From: Streptomyces sp. CB02058 | GTDB taxonomy: Bacteria; Actinomycetota; Actinomycetes; Streptomycetales; Streptomycetaceae | DNA: 64,000 nucleotides | Reading direction: 5' to 3' | NCBI RefSeq assembly: GCF_001905505.1 | Contig: NZ_LIPG01000003.1 | Location: 62,001-126,000, forward strand | In this document: positions 27,497 to 35,242 of the stretch, one piece after another | How the letters are laid out: every line of letters begins with the position of its first letter | Position numbering within the stretch: position 1 is the first letter of the stretch | Translations under genes and position numbers: made by a program | Notes under the pieces: model-generated | Seen by the model: only the letters and a program-made list of their open reading frames with translations | The model's database searches: none | What the model was told of the DNA's origin: nothing

Positions 27497-27526
27497 TCGA
27501 ACGTGTATGCGACGCTGCACTAGCAT
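27497..27526 (+). promoter_or_regulatory. parE promoter with overlapping SOS-like box
   Basis: TCGAAC (27497-27502), 18 bases, then TAGCAT (27521-27526) reads as a -35/-10 pair. TCGAAC-GTGT-ATGCGA (27497-27512) matches the SOS palindrome at 10 of 12 fixed positions and shares TCGAACGTGT with the lexA box. Confidence 0.45.
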
Positions 27527-27564
27527 GAGGATTCCCCCTGGGTGGCGTTACAACCGCTCTACCA

Positions 27565-27597
27565 GGCCTCGGTAGGCTCTCAGCGGCTACCGAGGCC
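27565..27597 (+). promoter_or_regulatory. Leader hairpin before parE
   Basis: GGCCTCGGTAG pairs with CTACCGAGGCC (11 bp, 11-base loop), about 50 bases before the parE start. It may be an attenuator or a stability element; there is no T run. Confidence 0.5.
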
Positions 27598-27648
27598 GAG
27601 CCCGATACCCACTGGGCCCCAAATGAAATTCAGCGAGGAGCGAACCGC

Positions 27649-29775
27649 GTGACCGCCGATTCCGTGCCGTCCACTGCGCTGCTGACCGGAGCAGGCGGCG
27701 CAGACAGGGACAGCTCCAACTACACCGCGCGGCACCTTCTCGTCCTCGAGGGGCTCGAAGCGGTCCGTAAGCGCCCCGGGATGTACATCGGGTCCACGGA
27801 CAGCCGCGGCCTGATGCACTGCCTCTGGGAGATCATCGACAACTCGGTCGACGAGGCTCTCGGCGGCTACTGCGACACCATCGAGGTCATCCTCCACGAC
27901 GACAGTTCCGTCGAGGTCCGTGACAACGGCCGTGGCATCCCGGTCGACGTGGAGCCCAAGACGGGGCTCTCCGGCATCGAGGTCGTCATGACCAAGCTGC
28001 ACGCCGGCGGCAAGTTCGGCGGCGGGTCCTACGCCGCGTCGGGCGGCCTCCACGGTGTGGGCGCCTCCGTCGTGAACGCGCTCTCGGCCAGGCTGGACGT
28101 GGAGGTCGACCGCAACAGCGCGACCCACTCCATCAGTTTCCGGCGCGGTGTCCCGGGCATGTTCACCGAACAGGGTCCGGACAGCCCGTTCGACCCCGCC
28201 AACGGCCTCCGCAAGGGCAAGCGGGTACCGAAGACGCGTACCGGCACCCGGGTGAGGTACTGGGCGGACCGGCAGATCTTCCTCAAGGACGCCAAGCTCA
28301 GCCTGGAGACGCTGTACCAGCGGGCGCGCCAGACCGCCTTCCTGGTGCCCGGCCTCACCATCGTCGTGCGCGACGAGCGGGGCGTCGACGGCGAGGGGAA
28401 GACGGAAGAGACGTTCCGCTTCGACGGCGGGATCAGCGAGTTCTGCGAGTACCTCGCCCAGGACAAGGCCGTCTGCGACGTCCAGCGGCTGAGCGGGACG
28501 GGAACCTTCAAGGAGACCGTGCCCGTCCTCGACGACCGCGGCCACATGACCGCGACCGAAGTCACCCGGGAGCTGGGCGTCGACATCGCCCTGCGCTGGG
28601 GCACCGGCTACGACACCAACGTCAAGTCCTTCGTCAACATCATCGCCACCCCCAAGGGCGGCACCCATGTGACCGGCTTCGAGCGCTCCCTCACGAGGAC
28701 GGTGAACGAGGTCCTGCGCTCGGCGAAACTGCTGCGGGTCGCCGAGGACGACATCGTCAAGGACGACGCCCTGGAGGGTCTCACCGCGGTGGTCACCGTG
28801 CGCCTCGCGGAGCCGCAGTTCGAAGGGCAGACCAAGGAGGTGCTCGGCACCTCGGCGGCCAACCGGATCGTGGCCAACGTGGTCGCCAAGGAGCTCAAGG
28901 CGTTCCTGACCTCCACGAAGCGTGACGCGAAAGCCCAGGCCAGGGCGGTGCTCGACAAGGCCGTGGCGGCGGCGCGCACCCGCATCGCGGCCCGCCAGCA
29001 CAAGGACGCGCAGCGCCGCAAGACGGCTCTCGAGTCCTCCTCGCTGCCCGCGAAGCTCGCGGACTGCCGGAGCGACGACGTGGAGCGCAGCGAGCTCTTC
29101 ATCGTGGAGGGCGACTCGGCGCTCGGCACGGCGAAGCTGGCCCGCAACAGTGAGTTCCAGGCGCTGCTGCCCATCCGGGGCAAGATCCTCAACGTCCAGA
29201 AGTCGTCCGTCTCGGACATGCTCAAGAACGCCGAGTGCGGCGCCATCATCCAGGTCATAGGAGCGGGCTCCGGGCGCACCTTCGACATCGACGCGGCGCG
29301 CTACGGCAAGGTCATCATGATGACGGACGCCGATGTCGACGGCTCGCACATCCGTACCCTGTTGCTGACGCTCTTCCAGCGCTACATGCGGCCGATGGTC
29401 GAGGCGGGGCGGGTCTTCGCGGCCGTGCCCCCGCTGCACCGGATCGAGCTCGTCCAGCCCAAGAAGGGCCAGGACAAGTACATCTACACCTACTCGGACA
29501 ACGAGCTCCGGTCGACCCTGCTGGAGCTGCAGCGCAAGAACGTCCGCTTCAAGGACTCGATCCAGCGTTACAAGGGCCTCGGCGAGATGGACGCCGACCA
29601 GCTGGCGGAGACCACCATGGACCCGCGCCACCGCACCCTGCGGCGGATCAACATCGGCGACCTGGAATCCTCCGAGCAGATCTTCGACCTGCTGATGGGC
29701 AACGAGGTCGCCCCCCGCAAGGAGTTCATCACCAGCTCGGCCGCCACGCTGGACCGCTCGCGTATCGACGTCTGA
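27649..29775 (+). CDS. parE: DNA topoisomerase IV subunit B (ParE)
   Basis: ATPase subunit of topoisomerase IV, which decatenates daughter chromosomes. The 708-residue protein begins with the GHKL ATPase: LEAVRKRPGMYIGST, EIIDNSVDEAL and GGLHGVGASVVNAL. The TOPRIM motifs are EGDSA at residue 487 and DADVDGSH at 561. Length is that of actinobacterial GyrB/ParE. GTG 27649 lies eight bases after GAGGAG. The TOPRIM region reads EGDSALGTAKLARN, with AL where gyrases usually have GG. Its partner parC is 13 kb away on the opposite strand, as in S. coelicolor. Confidence 0.93.
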   Translation: MTADSVPSTALLTGAGGADRDSSNYTARHLLVLEGLEAVRKRPGMYIGSTDSRGLMHCLWEIIDNSVDEALGGYCDTIEVILHDDSSVEVRDNGRGIPVDVEPKTGLSGIEVVMTKLHAGGKFGGGSYAASGGLHGVGASVVNALSARLDVEVDRNSATHSISFRRGVPGMFTEQGPDSPFDPANGLRKGKRVPKTRTGTRVRYWADRQIFLKDAKLSLETLYQRARQTAFLVPGLTIVVRDERGVDGEGKTEETFRFDGGISEFCEYLAQDKAVCDVQRLSGTGTFKETVPVLDDRGHMTATEVTRELGVDIALRWGTGYDTNVKSFVNIIATPKGGTHVTGFERSLTRTVNEVLRSAKLLRVAEDDIVKDDALEGLTAVVTVRLAEPQFEGQTKEVLGTSAANRIVANVVAKELKAFLTSTKRDAKAQARAVLDKAVAAARTRIAARQHKDAQRRKTALESSSLPAKLADCRSDDVERSELFIVEGDSALGTAKLARNSEFQALLPIRGKILNVQKSSVSDMLKNAECGAIIQVIGAGSGRTFDIDAARYGKVIMMTDADVDGSHIRTLLLTLFQRYMRPMVEAGRVFAAVPPLHRIELVQPKKGQDKYIYTYSDNELRSTLLELQRKNVRFKDSIQRYKGLGEMDADQLAETTMDPRHRTLRRINIGDLESSEQIFDLLMGNEVAPRKEFITSSAATLDRSRIDV

Positions 29776-29785
29776 CGGTCTCCAC

Positions 29786-29816
29786 CCGTGGGTGGAGGCC
29801 CGTTCTCCACCCACGG
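29786..29816 (+). terminator. parE terminator
   Basis: CCGTGGGTGGAG pairs perfectly with CTCCACCCACGG (12 bp, 7-base loop), 11 bases after the parE stop codon. Confidence 0.82.
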
Positions 29817-29896
29817 TCAACCCCTGAGCCGATCCCCTGGTCACCCGGCCTCCGTAGCGTCGAGGACATCGAATTCCTCACGCCTCGGAGGCTGTC

Positions 29897-30436
29897 ATGT
29901 CAGAGCTCGTGAATGTTCTGGCGATCGTCGCGGTTGTCGCGCTCGTCGTCGTGCGTCAGTTCTCCGCCCAGCGGATCGGCGACCAGAAGCGCTGGTGGCT
30001 GCTGCCCGCGATCCTGCTGTACGTGGCCCTGCGGAACGATGGAGCCCTCGACCCGCACCATGAGGCGCTGTCCGCCCTGATGCTCGCGGCCGGCGTCGTC
30101 GTGGGACTTGTGACGGGGGCGGGATGGGGCTGGACCTCCCGCCTGTGGCAGGAGCCCGACGCGTCCGTCTGGAGCCGGGGCACCAGGGCCACCGCCTTCG
30201 TCTGGGCGGGAGGAGTGGCCCTGCGGGTCCTGCTGGCCGGGGTCGCCCTCCTGCTGGGCATACACCAGGGGCCTGCGGCCCTGCTCGTGTCGCTCGCGGC
30301 GATGCTGCTCGCCCGCAGCGGTGTGCTGGTCCTGCGGGCCCGCGGGCTGCGTGAAGAGCGTGGAGTCACTGCGGGTGCGCCGTCGGCCGACATACCGTGG
30401 GCTGCCGCAGGGACCTTGGGGAAGGGCCGCGTGTGA
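29897..30436 (+). CDS. DUF1453-type integral membrane protein
   Basis: A 179-residue membrane protein with four hydrophobic helices: near residues 5-20, 36-45, 58-80 and 105-145. It has a signature of the DUF1453/CcdC-like family (KRWWLLPAILLYVALR). ATG 29897 begins right after an AT-modest promoter region. Its TGA overlaps the GTG start of the histidine kinase by 4 bases (GTGA), so the three genes 29897-32270 form one operon. It may be a membrane partner or sensor accessory of the kinase; unproven. Confidence 0.75.
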   Translation: MSELVNVLAIVAVVALVVVRQFSAQRIGDQKRWWLLPAILLYVALRNDGALDPHHEALSALMLAAGVVVGLVTGAGWGWTSRLWQEPDASVWSRGTRATAFVWAGGVALRVLLAGVALLLGIHQGPAALLVSLAAMLLARSGVLVLRARGLREERGVTAGAPSADIPWAAAGTLGKGRV

Positions 30437-31596
30437 ACCGGAGTACGTGGACGAGCTGGCCGTCCAGGGAGGCTCTGACCAGAGCACCCCAGGGCAGGAC
30501 CCGGGCCGTGATCGGCCGGTTCGTATGGAGCGCCGTGCTCGTCGGCCTCCTCTGGAACGCCTTCGCGGACGACCGGTACGCGCTCTGGCAGATCGCGGTC
30601 GCCCTGGCGGTGACTGTGGGCTGCGGGTTCGCGGTCAGAGCCTTCTTCCGCACGACCCGGGAGCACCTCCTGTGGCCGTCCCTGGGACTACTGGTGCTGC
30701 TGATGACGGTGGCTTTCCTGGCCAGGGAAGCGGGCGCCGGAGCGCTCGCGGTCACGTTGTGGTGCGGGTGCGCCGTGATCGCTCTGGAGCGGCTCCCCCT
30801 CTCGGCCGCGGTACCGGTCACCGCGGCCGCGCTCATCACCTACGCCGTCGTCAAGGGCGACGGCTGGATGACCACGGTGATCACCACGGGAAGCCTGTGT
30901 CTGGGCGGGTACGTGCTGCGGCTTGATGCCGAGGCCCGGGGGAGCGGTCAGAGGCTCCTGGCCCAGGAGCGGGCCGCCAGGGAGGCAGAAGCCGGGACGG
31001 CGGCGCTGGCGGAGCGGTCCAGGATCGCCCGTGAGATCCATGATGTGCTCGCCCACAGCCTCTCCGCCCAGCTGGTGCACCTGGAGGCCGCCCGGATGCT
31101 GATCGAGCGGGAGCCGGCGGGGGAGTTCCGTGACCAGGTGCTGGAGAGAGTGGTCGCGGCGCGCTCCATGGCCCGTGAGGGCCTCGCCGAGACGCGGCAG
31201 GCGCTCTCCGCGCTGCGGGGGGAGCTGACCCCCGTGGAGGACTTCCTGCGGCAGCTGGTGGCCGGTGAGCCGGCCGAGGTGTCCGTGGCGGGGGAGCCGA
31301 GGCCGCTGAGCGCCGAAGCGTCACAGGCGGTGCGCAGGGTGGCGCAGGAGGCACTGACCAACGCCAGGAAACACGCGCCGGGCGCGGCCGTCTTCGTCCG
31401 GCTGGCCTACGAACCGGACCTCGTGGCTCTGGAGGTACGGGATTCAGGTGGTCGCCGTCCGGCGGGTGAGCTCGCTGTCAGTGGCTCCGGTTACGGTCTT
31501 CTGGGGATGCGGGAGCGTGCCGAGCTGCTCGGCGGGTCGCTGGACGCGGGGCCGGAGGAGGAGGGGTTCGTGGTGAGTCTGCGGGTTCCTGCGTGA
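30433..31596 (+). CDS. NarL-type sensor histidine kinase (HisKA_3)
   Basis: A 387-residue membrane kinase. About five hydrophobic helices occupy residues 20-165. The dimerisation region with the phosphorylated His203 is ERSRIAREIHDVLAHSLSAQL, the HisKA_3 form of the NarX/DesK type. The N-box is QEALTNARKHAPGA and the G-box YGLLGMRERAELLGG. GTG 30433 overlaps the preceding stop. The input signal is unknown; a membrane-embedded sensor with short loops suggests envelope or lipid cues. It should phosphorylate the response regulator encoded next. Confidence 0.9.
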   Translation: MNRSTWTSWPSREALTRAPQGRTRAVIGRFVWSAVLVGLLWNAFADDRYALWQIAVALAVTVGCGFAVRAFFRTTREHLLWPSLGLLVLLMTVAFLAREAGAGALAVTLWCGCAVIALERLPLSAAVPVTAAALITYAVVKGDGWMTTVITTGSLCLGGYVLRLDAEARGSGQRLLAQERAAREAEAGTAALAERSRIAREIHDVLAHSLSAQLVHLEAARMLIEREPAGEFRDQVLERVVAARSMAREGLAETRQALSALRGELTPVEDFLRQLVAGEPAEVSVAGEPRPLSAEASQAVRRVAQEALTNARKHAPGAAVFVRLAYEPDLVALEVRDSGGRRPAGELAVSGSGYGLLGMRERAELLGGSLDAGPEEEGFVVSLRVPA

Positions 31597-32270
31597 ATGC
31601 GCGGGTGGTGGTCGCCGACGACCAGGCGGTGGTGCGTGAGGGCATCGTGATGCTGCTGGGTCTGTTGCCCGGCATCGAGGTGGTGGGAGCGGCCAGGGAC
31701 GGGGACGAGGCCGTGGCGCTCGTTGCCGAGACGTCGCCCGATGTGGTCCTGATGGACCTGCGGATGCCCCGCTGCGACGGGGTCGAGGCAACGCGCCGCA
31801 TCCGCAAGGAGTACCCGGCCACACAGGTGGTCGTCCTCACCACGTTCGCGGACGACGATTCGCTCTTCACCGCCCTGCAGGCGGGTGCGCGGGGCTATCT
31901 CACCAAGGACGCCAGGGGCGAGGAGATCGCGCAGGCCGTCGCGGCCGTCATGTCCGGGGAGGCGGGGCTCTCGCCGAAGGTGCAGCGCCGGCTGCTGGAG
32001 CGGGTCACGGCGCAGCCCGCCATGACCGGAGCCCCGGTTCCCGCCGAGCTGCCCGACGGGCTCACCCCGAGGGAGGCCGAGGTGCTCGTCCTCATCGCGG
32101 AGGGGATGTCCAACGCGGAGATCGCACGCACTCTGCACATCTCCAGGGCCACGGTGAAGACGCACATCAACAACCTCTTCGCCAAGACGGGCGCGCGCGA
32201 CAGGACAGGGGCCGTGCGTTACGCGTACGGCCGGGGGCTCGCGCAGCCTCCCGGCACTTCCGTCACCTGA
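31593..32270 (+). CDS. NarL/FixJ-family response regulator
   Basis: A 225-residue DNA-binding response regulator. Receiver: VVVADDQAVVREG with Asp9/Asp10 in the acidic pocket, phosphoacceptor Asp55 in VVLMDLRMPR and the Thr/Lys residues in VVLTTFADDD and YLTKDARG. The LuxR-type helix-turn-helix is at about residues 160-215: LTPREAEVLVLIAEGMSNAEIARTL and ATVKTHINNLFAK. GTG 31593 overlaps the kinase stop by 4 bases, giving a coupled pair. Targets are not evident; no inverted repeat is clear upstream of the operon. Confidence 0.93.
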   Translation: MNARVVVADDQAVVREGIVMLLGLLPGIEVVGAARDGDEAVALVAETSPDVVLMDLRMPRCDGVEATRRIRKEYPATQVVVLTTFADDDSLFTALQAGARGYLTKDARGEEIAQAVAAVMSGEAGLSPKVQRRLLERVTAQPAMTGAPVPAELPDGLTPREAEVLVLIAEGMSNAEIARTLHISRATVKTHINNLFAKTGARDRTGAVRYAYGRGLAQPPGTSVT

Positions 32271-32367
32271 AATGGTGAAGCACGGCGAATGATGTGCCCG
32301 GGATCTTCCCGATCTGCCCATTCTTGACTACGCGGCCGAAAAAGGCTCGTGGACAAGGGAGTTGTCG

Positions 32368-32841
32368 GTGGAGAAGGAAGCAGGGCCGGACGCCGCAGGG
32401 ATGCGGCTCGACGACCCGTGGTACGAGGCGCCGGTCATCGGGTGGGGCGACCCGGACGGTGCGGGAGGCGCCGCGGCCGACGGGCCATCCCGGCCGGGGG
32501 CGCAGCCCGGCCACAGCGCGGCCGAGATCTATCTGGAGGTGCAGAGCAGCCCGGTGTTCCGCGAAGTGAGGCGCCGCTACAGGCGGTTCGTGGTCCCGGC
32601 GACCGTCGCCTTCCTCCTCTGGTACCTGGCCTATGTCGTCGCGGCCACCACGGCACACGACCTGATGGCGCGTCCCGTCGTGGGTGCGCTCAATGTGGCC
32701 ATGGTGGCGGGGCTCGGACAGTTCCTCACCACCTTCCTGCTCACCTGGGCGTACGTCCGCCACGCGCGACTGCACCGGGACCGGGCGGCGCTGGAACTGC
32801 GCTGGGAGACCCAGGAGATGACAAGAGGGATCGGCCGGTGA
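32368..32841 (+). CDS. DUF485 membrane protein
   Basis: A 157-residue protein with a charged N-terminus (residues 1-60) and two hydrophobic helices at about 78-98 and 113-135 (VPATVAFLLWYLAYVV, FLTTFLLTWAYVRHARL). DUF485 proteins are small partners of acetate-type sodium:solute symporters. GTG 32368 is preferred because AAGGGAG lies 6 bases upstream; TTG 32362 would overlap it. Its stop overlaps the symporter start by 4 bases (GTGA), so the two are translationally coupled. Confidence 0.88.
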   Translation: MEKEAGPDAAGMRLDDPWYEAPVIGWGDPDGAGGAAADGPSRPGAQPGHSAAEIYLEVQSSPVFREVRRRYRRFVVPATVAFLLWYLAYVVAATTAHDLMARPVVGALNVAMVAGLGQFLTTFLLTWAYVRHARLHRDRAALELRWETQEMTRGIGR

Positions 32842-34430
32842 GGGAGGAGCACCAGACGCTGGCACTGCTGCTGTTCAGCGCCTTCATCGCAGTAACGCTC
32901 GGAATCACCACCTGGGTGAGCCGCAACAGGCACGGGTCCGCGGAGGAGTTCTACGCGGGCGGCCGGCTGTTCTCGCCCATGGAAAATGGATTCGCCATCG
33001 CCGGTGACTACATGTCTGCGGCGTCCTTCCTGGGGATCTCGGGCCTGATCGCCCTCTTCGGCTACGACGGCATGCTCTACTCGGTCGGATTCCTCGTGGC
33101 CTGGCTCGTGGTCCTGCTTCTCGTCGCCGAACTCGTGCGCAACTGCGGGCGGTTCACCCTTGCCGACGTGGTGGCCGCACGCATGGCCGAGCGCCCGGTG
33201 CGAACCGCGCTGGGGGCGTCGTCCGTCACGGTCTCGGTGCTCTATCTGGTGGCCCAGATGGTGGGTGCGGGCAGCCTCGTGGCCCTGCTGCTCGGCGGCA
33301 CCAGCGACACCGCCAGGTCGTGGACCGTGGTCGGGGTCGGAGCGCTCATGGTGATCTATGTGTCCCTCGGAGGCATGCGGGCCACGACCTGGATCCAGAT
33401 CGTCAAGGCCGTGCTGCTGATGGCCGGCGCCGTGACGCTCACCGTGCTCGTTCTCGTACGGTTCCACGGCGACTTCAACGCCCTGCTCAGCTCCGCCGCC
33501 GAACGCAGCGGTCACGGCCGTGACTTCCTCTCGCCCGGACTCAGGTACGGCGAGACCTGGACCGCGCGCTTCGACTTCATCAGTCTCGGCCTCGCGCTCG
33601 TCCTCGGTACGGCGGGGCTGCCGCACATCCTGTCGCGCTTCTACACGGTGCCCACCGCCCGCGCGGCCCGCCGCTCCGTCGTCTGGTCCATCGGGCTGAT
33701 CGGCAGCTTCTACCTGATGACGATCGTCCTCGGCTTCGGTGCGGCCGCACTGGTGGGCTCCGCGGAGGTCCGGGCATCCAACGCCTCGGGGAACACGGCC
33801 GTTCCACTCCTGGCGCTCGTCCTCGGCGGGGGAGAGGGCTCCACGGGCGGCACACTGCTGTTCGCCGTAGTGGCCGCCATCGCCTTCGCGACGATCCTTG
33901 CCGTCGTCGCCGGGATCACCCTCGCCTCCTCCGCCTCCGTCGCCCATGACCTCTACGCCTCGCTCCGGCGCCCCGGCGCCAAGCAGCGGAGTGAGGTCGC
34001 CGTCGCGCGCGTGGCCGCGGCGGCCGTCGGCGTGGTGGCCATCGCGCTCGGCCTCCTCGCCCAGAATCTGAACGTGGCGTTCCTGGTGGGGCTGGCCTTT
34101 GCGGTCGCGGCCTCCGCCAATCTCCCGGCGCTGCTCTTCTCACTGTTCTGGCGCGACTTCACCACCCGGGGAGCGGTCTGGGCCGTCTACGGCGGACTGG
34201 TTCCGGCTGTCCTGCTCGTCCTGCTCTCGCCGGTCGTCTCGGGGGCTCCCGCCTCGCTCTTCCCCGGAGTGGACTTCGCGCTCTTCCCGCTGGAGAACCC
34301 GGGGCTGGTCTCGATCCCGGCCGGGTTCCTCGCCGGCTGGATCGGCACGATCACCTCCTCGGAGCCGCCCGACACGGCGAAGCACGCGGAGACCGAGGTC
34401 CGCTCCCTCACCGGAGCGGGGGCGGCCTGA
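32838..34430 (+). CDS. Sodium:solute symporter (acetate/monocarboxylate type)
   Basis: A 530-residue secondary transporter of the SSS family with about 13 helices. Typical features: SRNRHGSAEEFYAGGR and PMENGFAIAGDYMSAASFLGISG at the N-terminus (sodium-site helix 1) and GGMRATTWIQIVKA in the middle. It resembles ActP/MctC, importers of acetate, propionate or pyruvate. The GTG start at 32838 overlaps DUF485. Convergent downstream lies a CitA/CitB-type two-component pair, and citrate synthases follow, which fits uptake and use of a carboxylate. Exact substrate unknown. Confidence 0.9.
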   Translation: MREEHQTLALLLFSAFIAVTLGITTWVSRNRHGSAEEFYAGGRLFSPMENGFAIAGDYMSAASFLGISGLIALFGYDGMLYSVGFLVAWLVVLLLVAELVRNCGRFTLADVVAARMAERPVRTALGASSVTVSVLYLVAQMVGAGSLVALLLGGTSDTARSWTVVGVGALMVIYVSLGGMRATTWIQIVKAVLLMAGAVTLTVLVLVRFHGDFNALLSSAAERSGHGRDFLSPGLRYGETWTARFDFISLGLALVLGTAGLPHILSRFYTVPTARAARRSVVWSIGLIGSFYLMTIVLGFGAAALVGSAEVRASNASGNTAVPLLALVLGGGEGSTGGTLLFAVVAAIAFATILAVVAGITLASSASVAHDLYASLRRPGAKQRSEVAVARVAAAAVGVVAIALGLLAQNLNVAFLVGLAFAVAASANLPALLFSLFWRDFTTRGAVWAVYGGLVPAVLLVLLSPVVSGAPASLFPGVDFALFPLENPGLVSIPAGFLAGWIGTITSSEPPDTAKHAETEVRSLTGAGAA

Positions 34431-34540
34431 GGGTTGTCCCGTCATCCCTGGCAGGCGCACGGCTGTAACGCGGCGAGGCGCGGTGCCAGGGCGCGCGGGC
34501 CCGACATGAGCCCGGGCCGGTCCCAACCTGAAGAGAGCCT

Positions 34541-34560
34541 GCACCGGCACCGGCACCGGC
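34541..34560. repeat. Short tandem repeat (GCACCG)3
   Basis: Twenty bases of GCACCG repeated just downstream of the response regulator stop, between convergent genes. May assist termination; no other meaning seen. Confidence 0.6.
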
Positions 34561-34564
34561 GGCT

Positions 34565-35242
34565 TCAGGAGCCCGTGGCCCAGGCGTACCGGTGCTCCGG
34601 CCGCCCCGTCTCGCCGTATCTGAGGGAGAGCCGCACCCTGCCCGTGCGCTCCAGCAGCTTCAGATAGCGCTGCGCCGTCTGCCGGCTCATTCCGGCGCTC
34701 TCCGCGACCTCCTGCGCGGAGAGCGGCCCGTCGGCCGCACGCAGGGCCTGGCGGACCAGCTCCGCGGTCGTCGGCGAGTGCCCCTTGGGGAGGTCGGACC
34801 CGCCCGTGGCCCACAGACCACCGAACAGCCGGTCCACCTCTGTCTGCTCGGCCTCGCCTCCGCCCTCGAAGGTGTGGCGCAGCGCCGCGTACGCCTCCAG
34901 CTTGGTGCGGAGTCCGGCGTAGGCGAACGGCTTCACCAGGTACTGGAGGGCCCCGTGACGCATCGCCGCCTGGACGGTCGCGACGTCGCGGGCCGCCGTC
35001 ACCATGATCACGTCGGTGTGGTGGCCGAGTTTGCGCAGCTCCCGCACCACGGCCAGGCCGTTCCGGTCGGGCAGGTAGTGATCGAGCAGGATCAGATCGA
35101 TGGGCAGATCGCTGATCCTCGCAAGGGCTTCGGAAGCGGAGTGGGCCATGGCGGCCACCCGGAAGCCGGGCACCTTGGAGGTGTAGGCCGCGTTGATCCG
35201 CGCCACCCGGACGTCGTCGTCCACGACGAGGACCTCGATCAC
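34565..35242 (-). CDS. CitB/DcuR-type response regulator
   Basis: A 225-residue regulator of the CitB/DcuR kind. Receiver: VLVVDDDVRVARINAAY with phosphoacceptor Asp54 (LILLDHYLPDR), and VMVTAARD and VKPF later. The C-terminal helix-turn-helix has PLSAQEVAESAGMSRQTAQRYLKLLERTGRV. GTG 35242 has AGGAG upstream, overlapping the kinase stop by 4 bases (both on the minus strand). The pair would sense a di- or tricarboxylate and activate transporters, perhaps the convergent symporter gene. Confidence 0.93.
   Translation of the reverse strand: MIEVLVVDDDVRVARINAAYTSKVPGFRVAAMAHSASEALARISDLPIDLILLDHYLPDRNGLAVVRELRKLGHHTDVIMVTAARDVATVQAAMRHGALQYLVKPFAYAGLRTKLEAYAALRHTFEGGGEAEQTEVDRLFGGLWATGGSDLPKGHSPTTAELVRQALRAADGPLSAQEVAESAGMSRQTAQRYLKLLERTGRVRLSLRYGETGRPEHRYAWATGS

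Larger units (their letters stand above)
27217..27648. other. parE upstream region
   Basis: 432 bases. Signals seen are a 12-bp palindrome CGTAGCGCTACG (27360-27371), an SOS-like box (27497-27512) overlapping a promoter with -10 TAGCAT, and a hairpin (27565-27597) in the leader. An AT-richer stretch at 27290-27350 may serve the small gene on the other strand. No further gene recognised. Confidence 0.5.

Noticed and set aside
27580..29844. Minus-strand frame of more than 700 codons across parE
   Set aside because: Shadow of parE; amino-acid content is low-complexity and no domain is visible.
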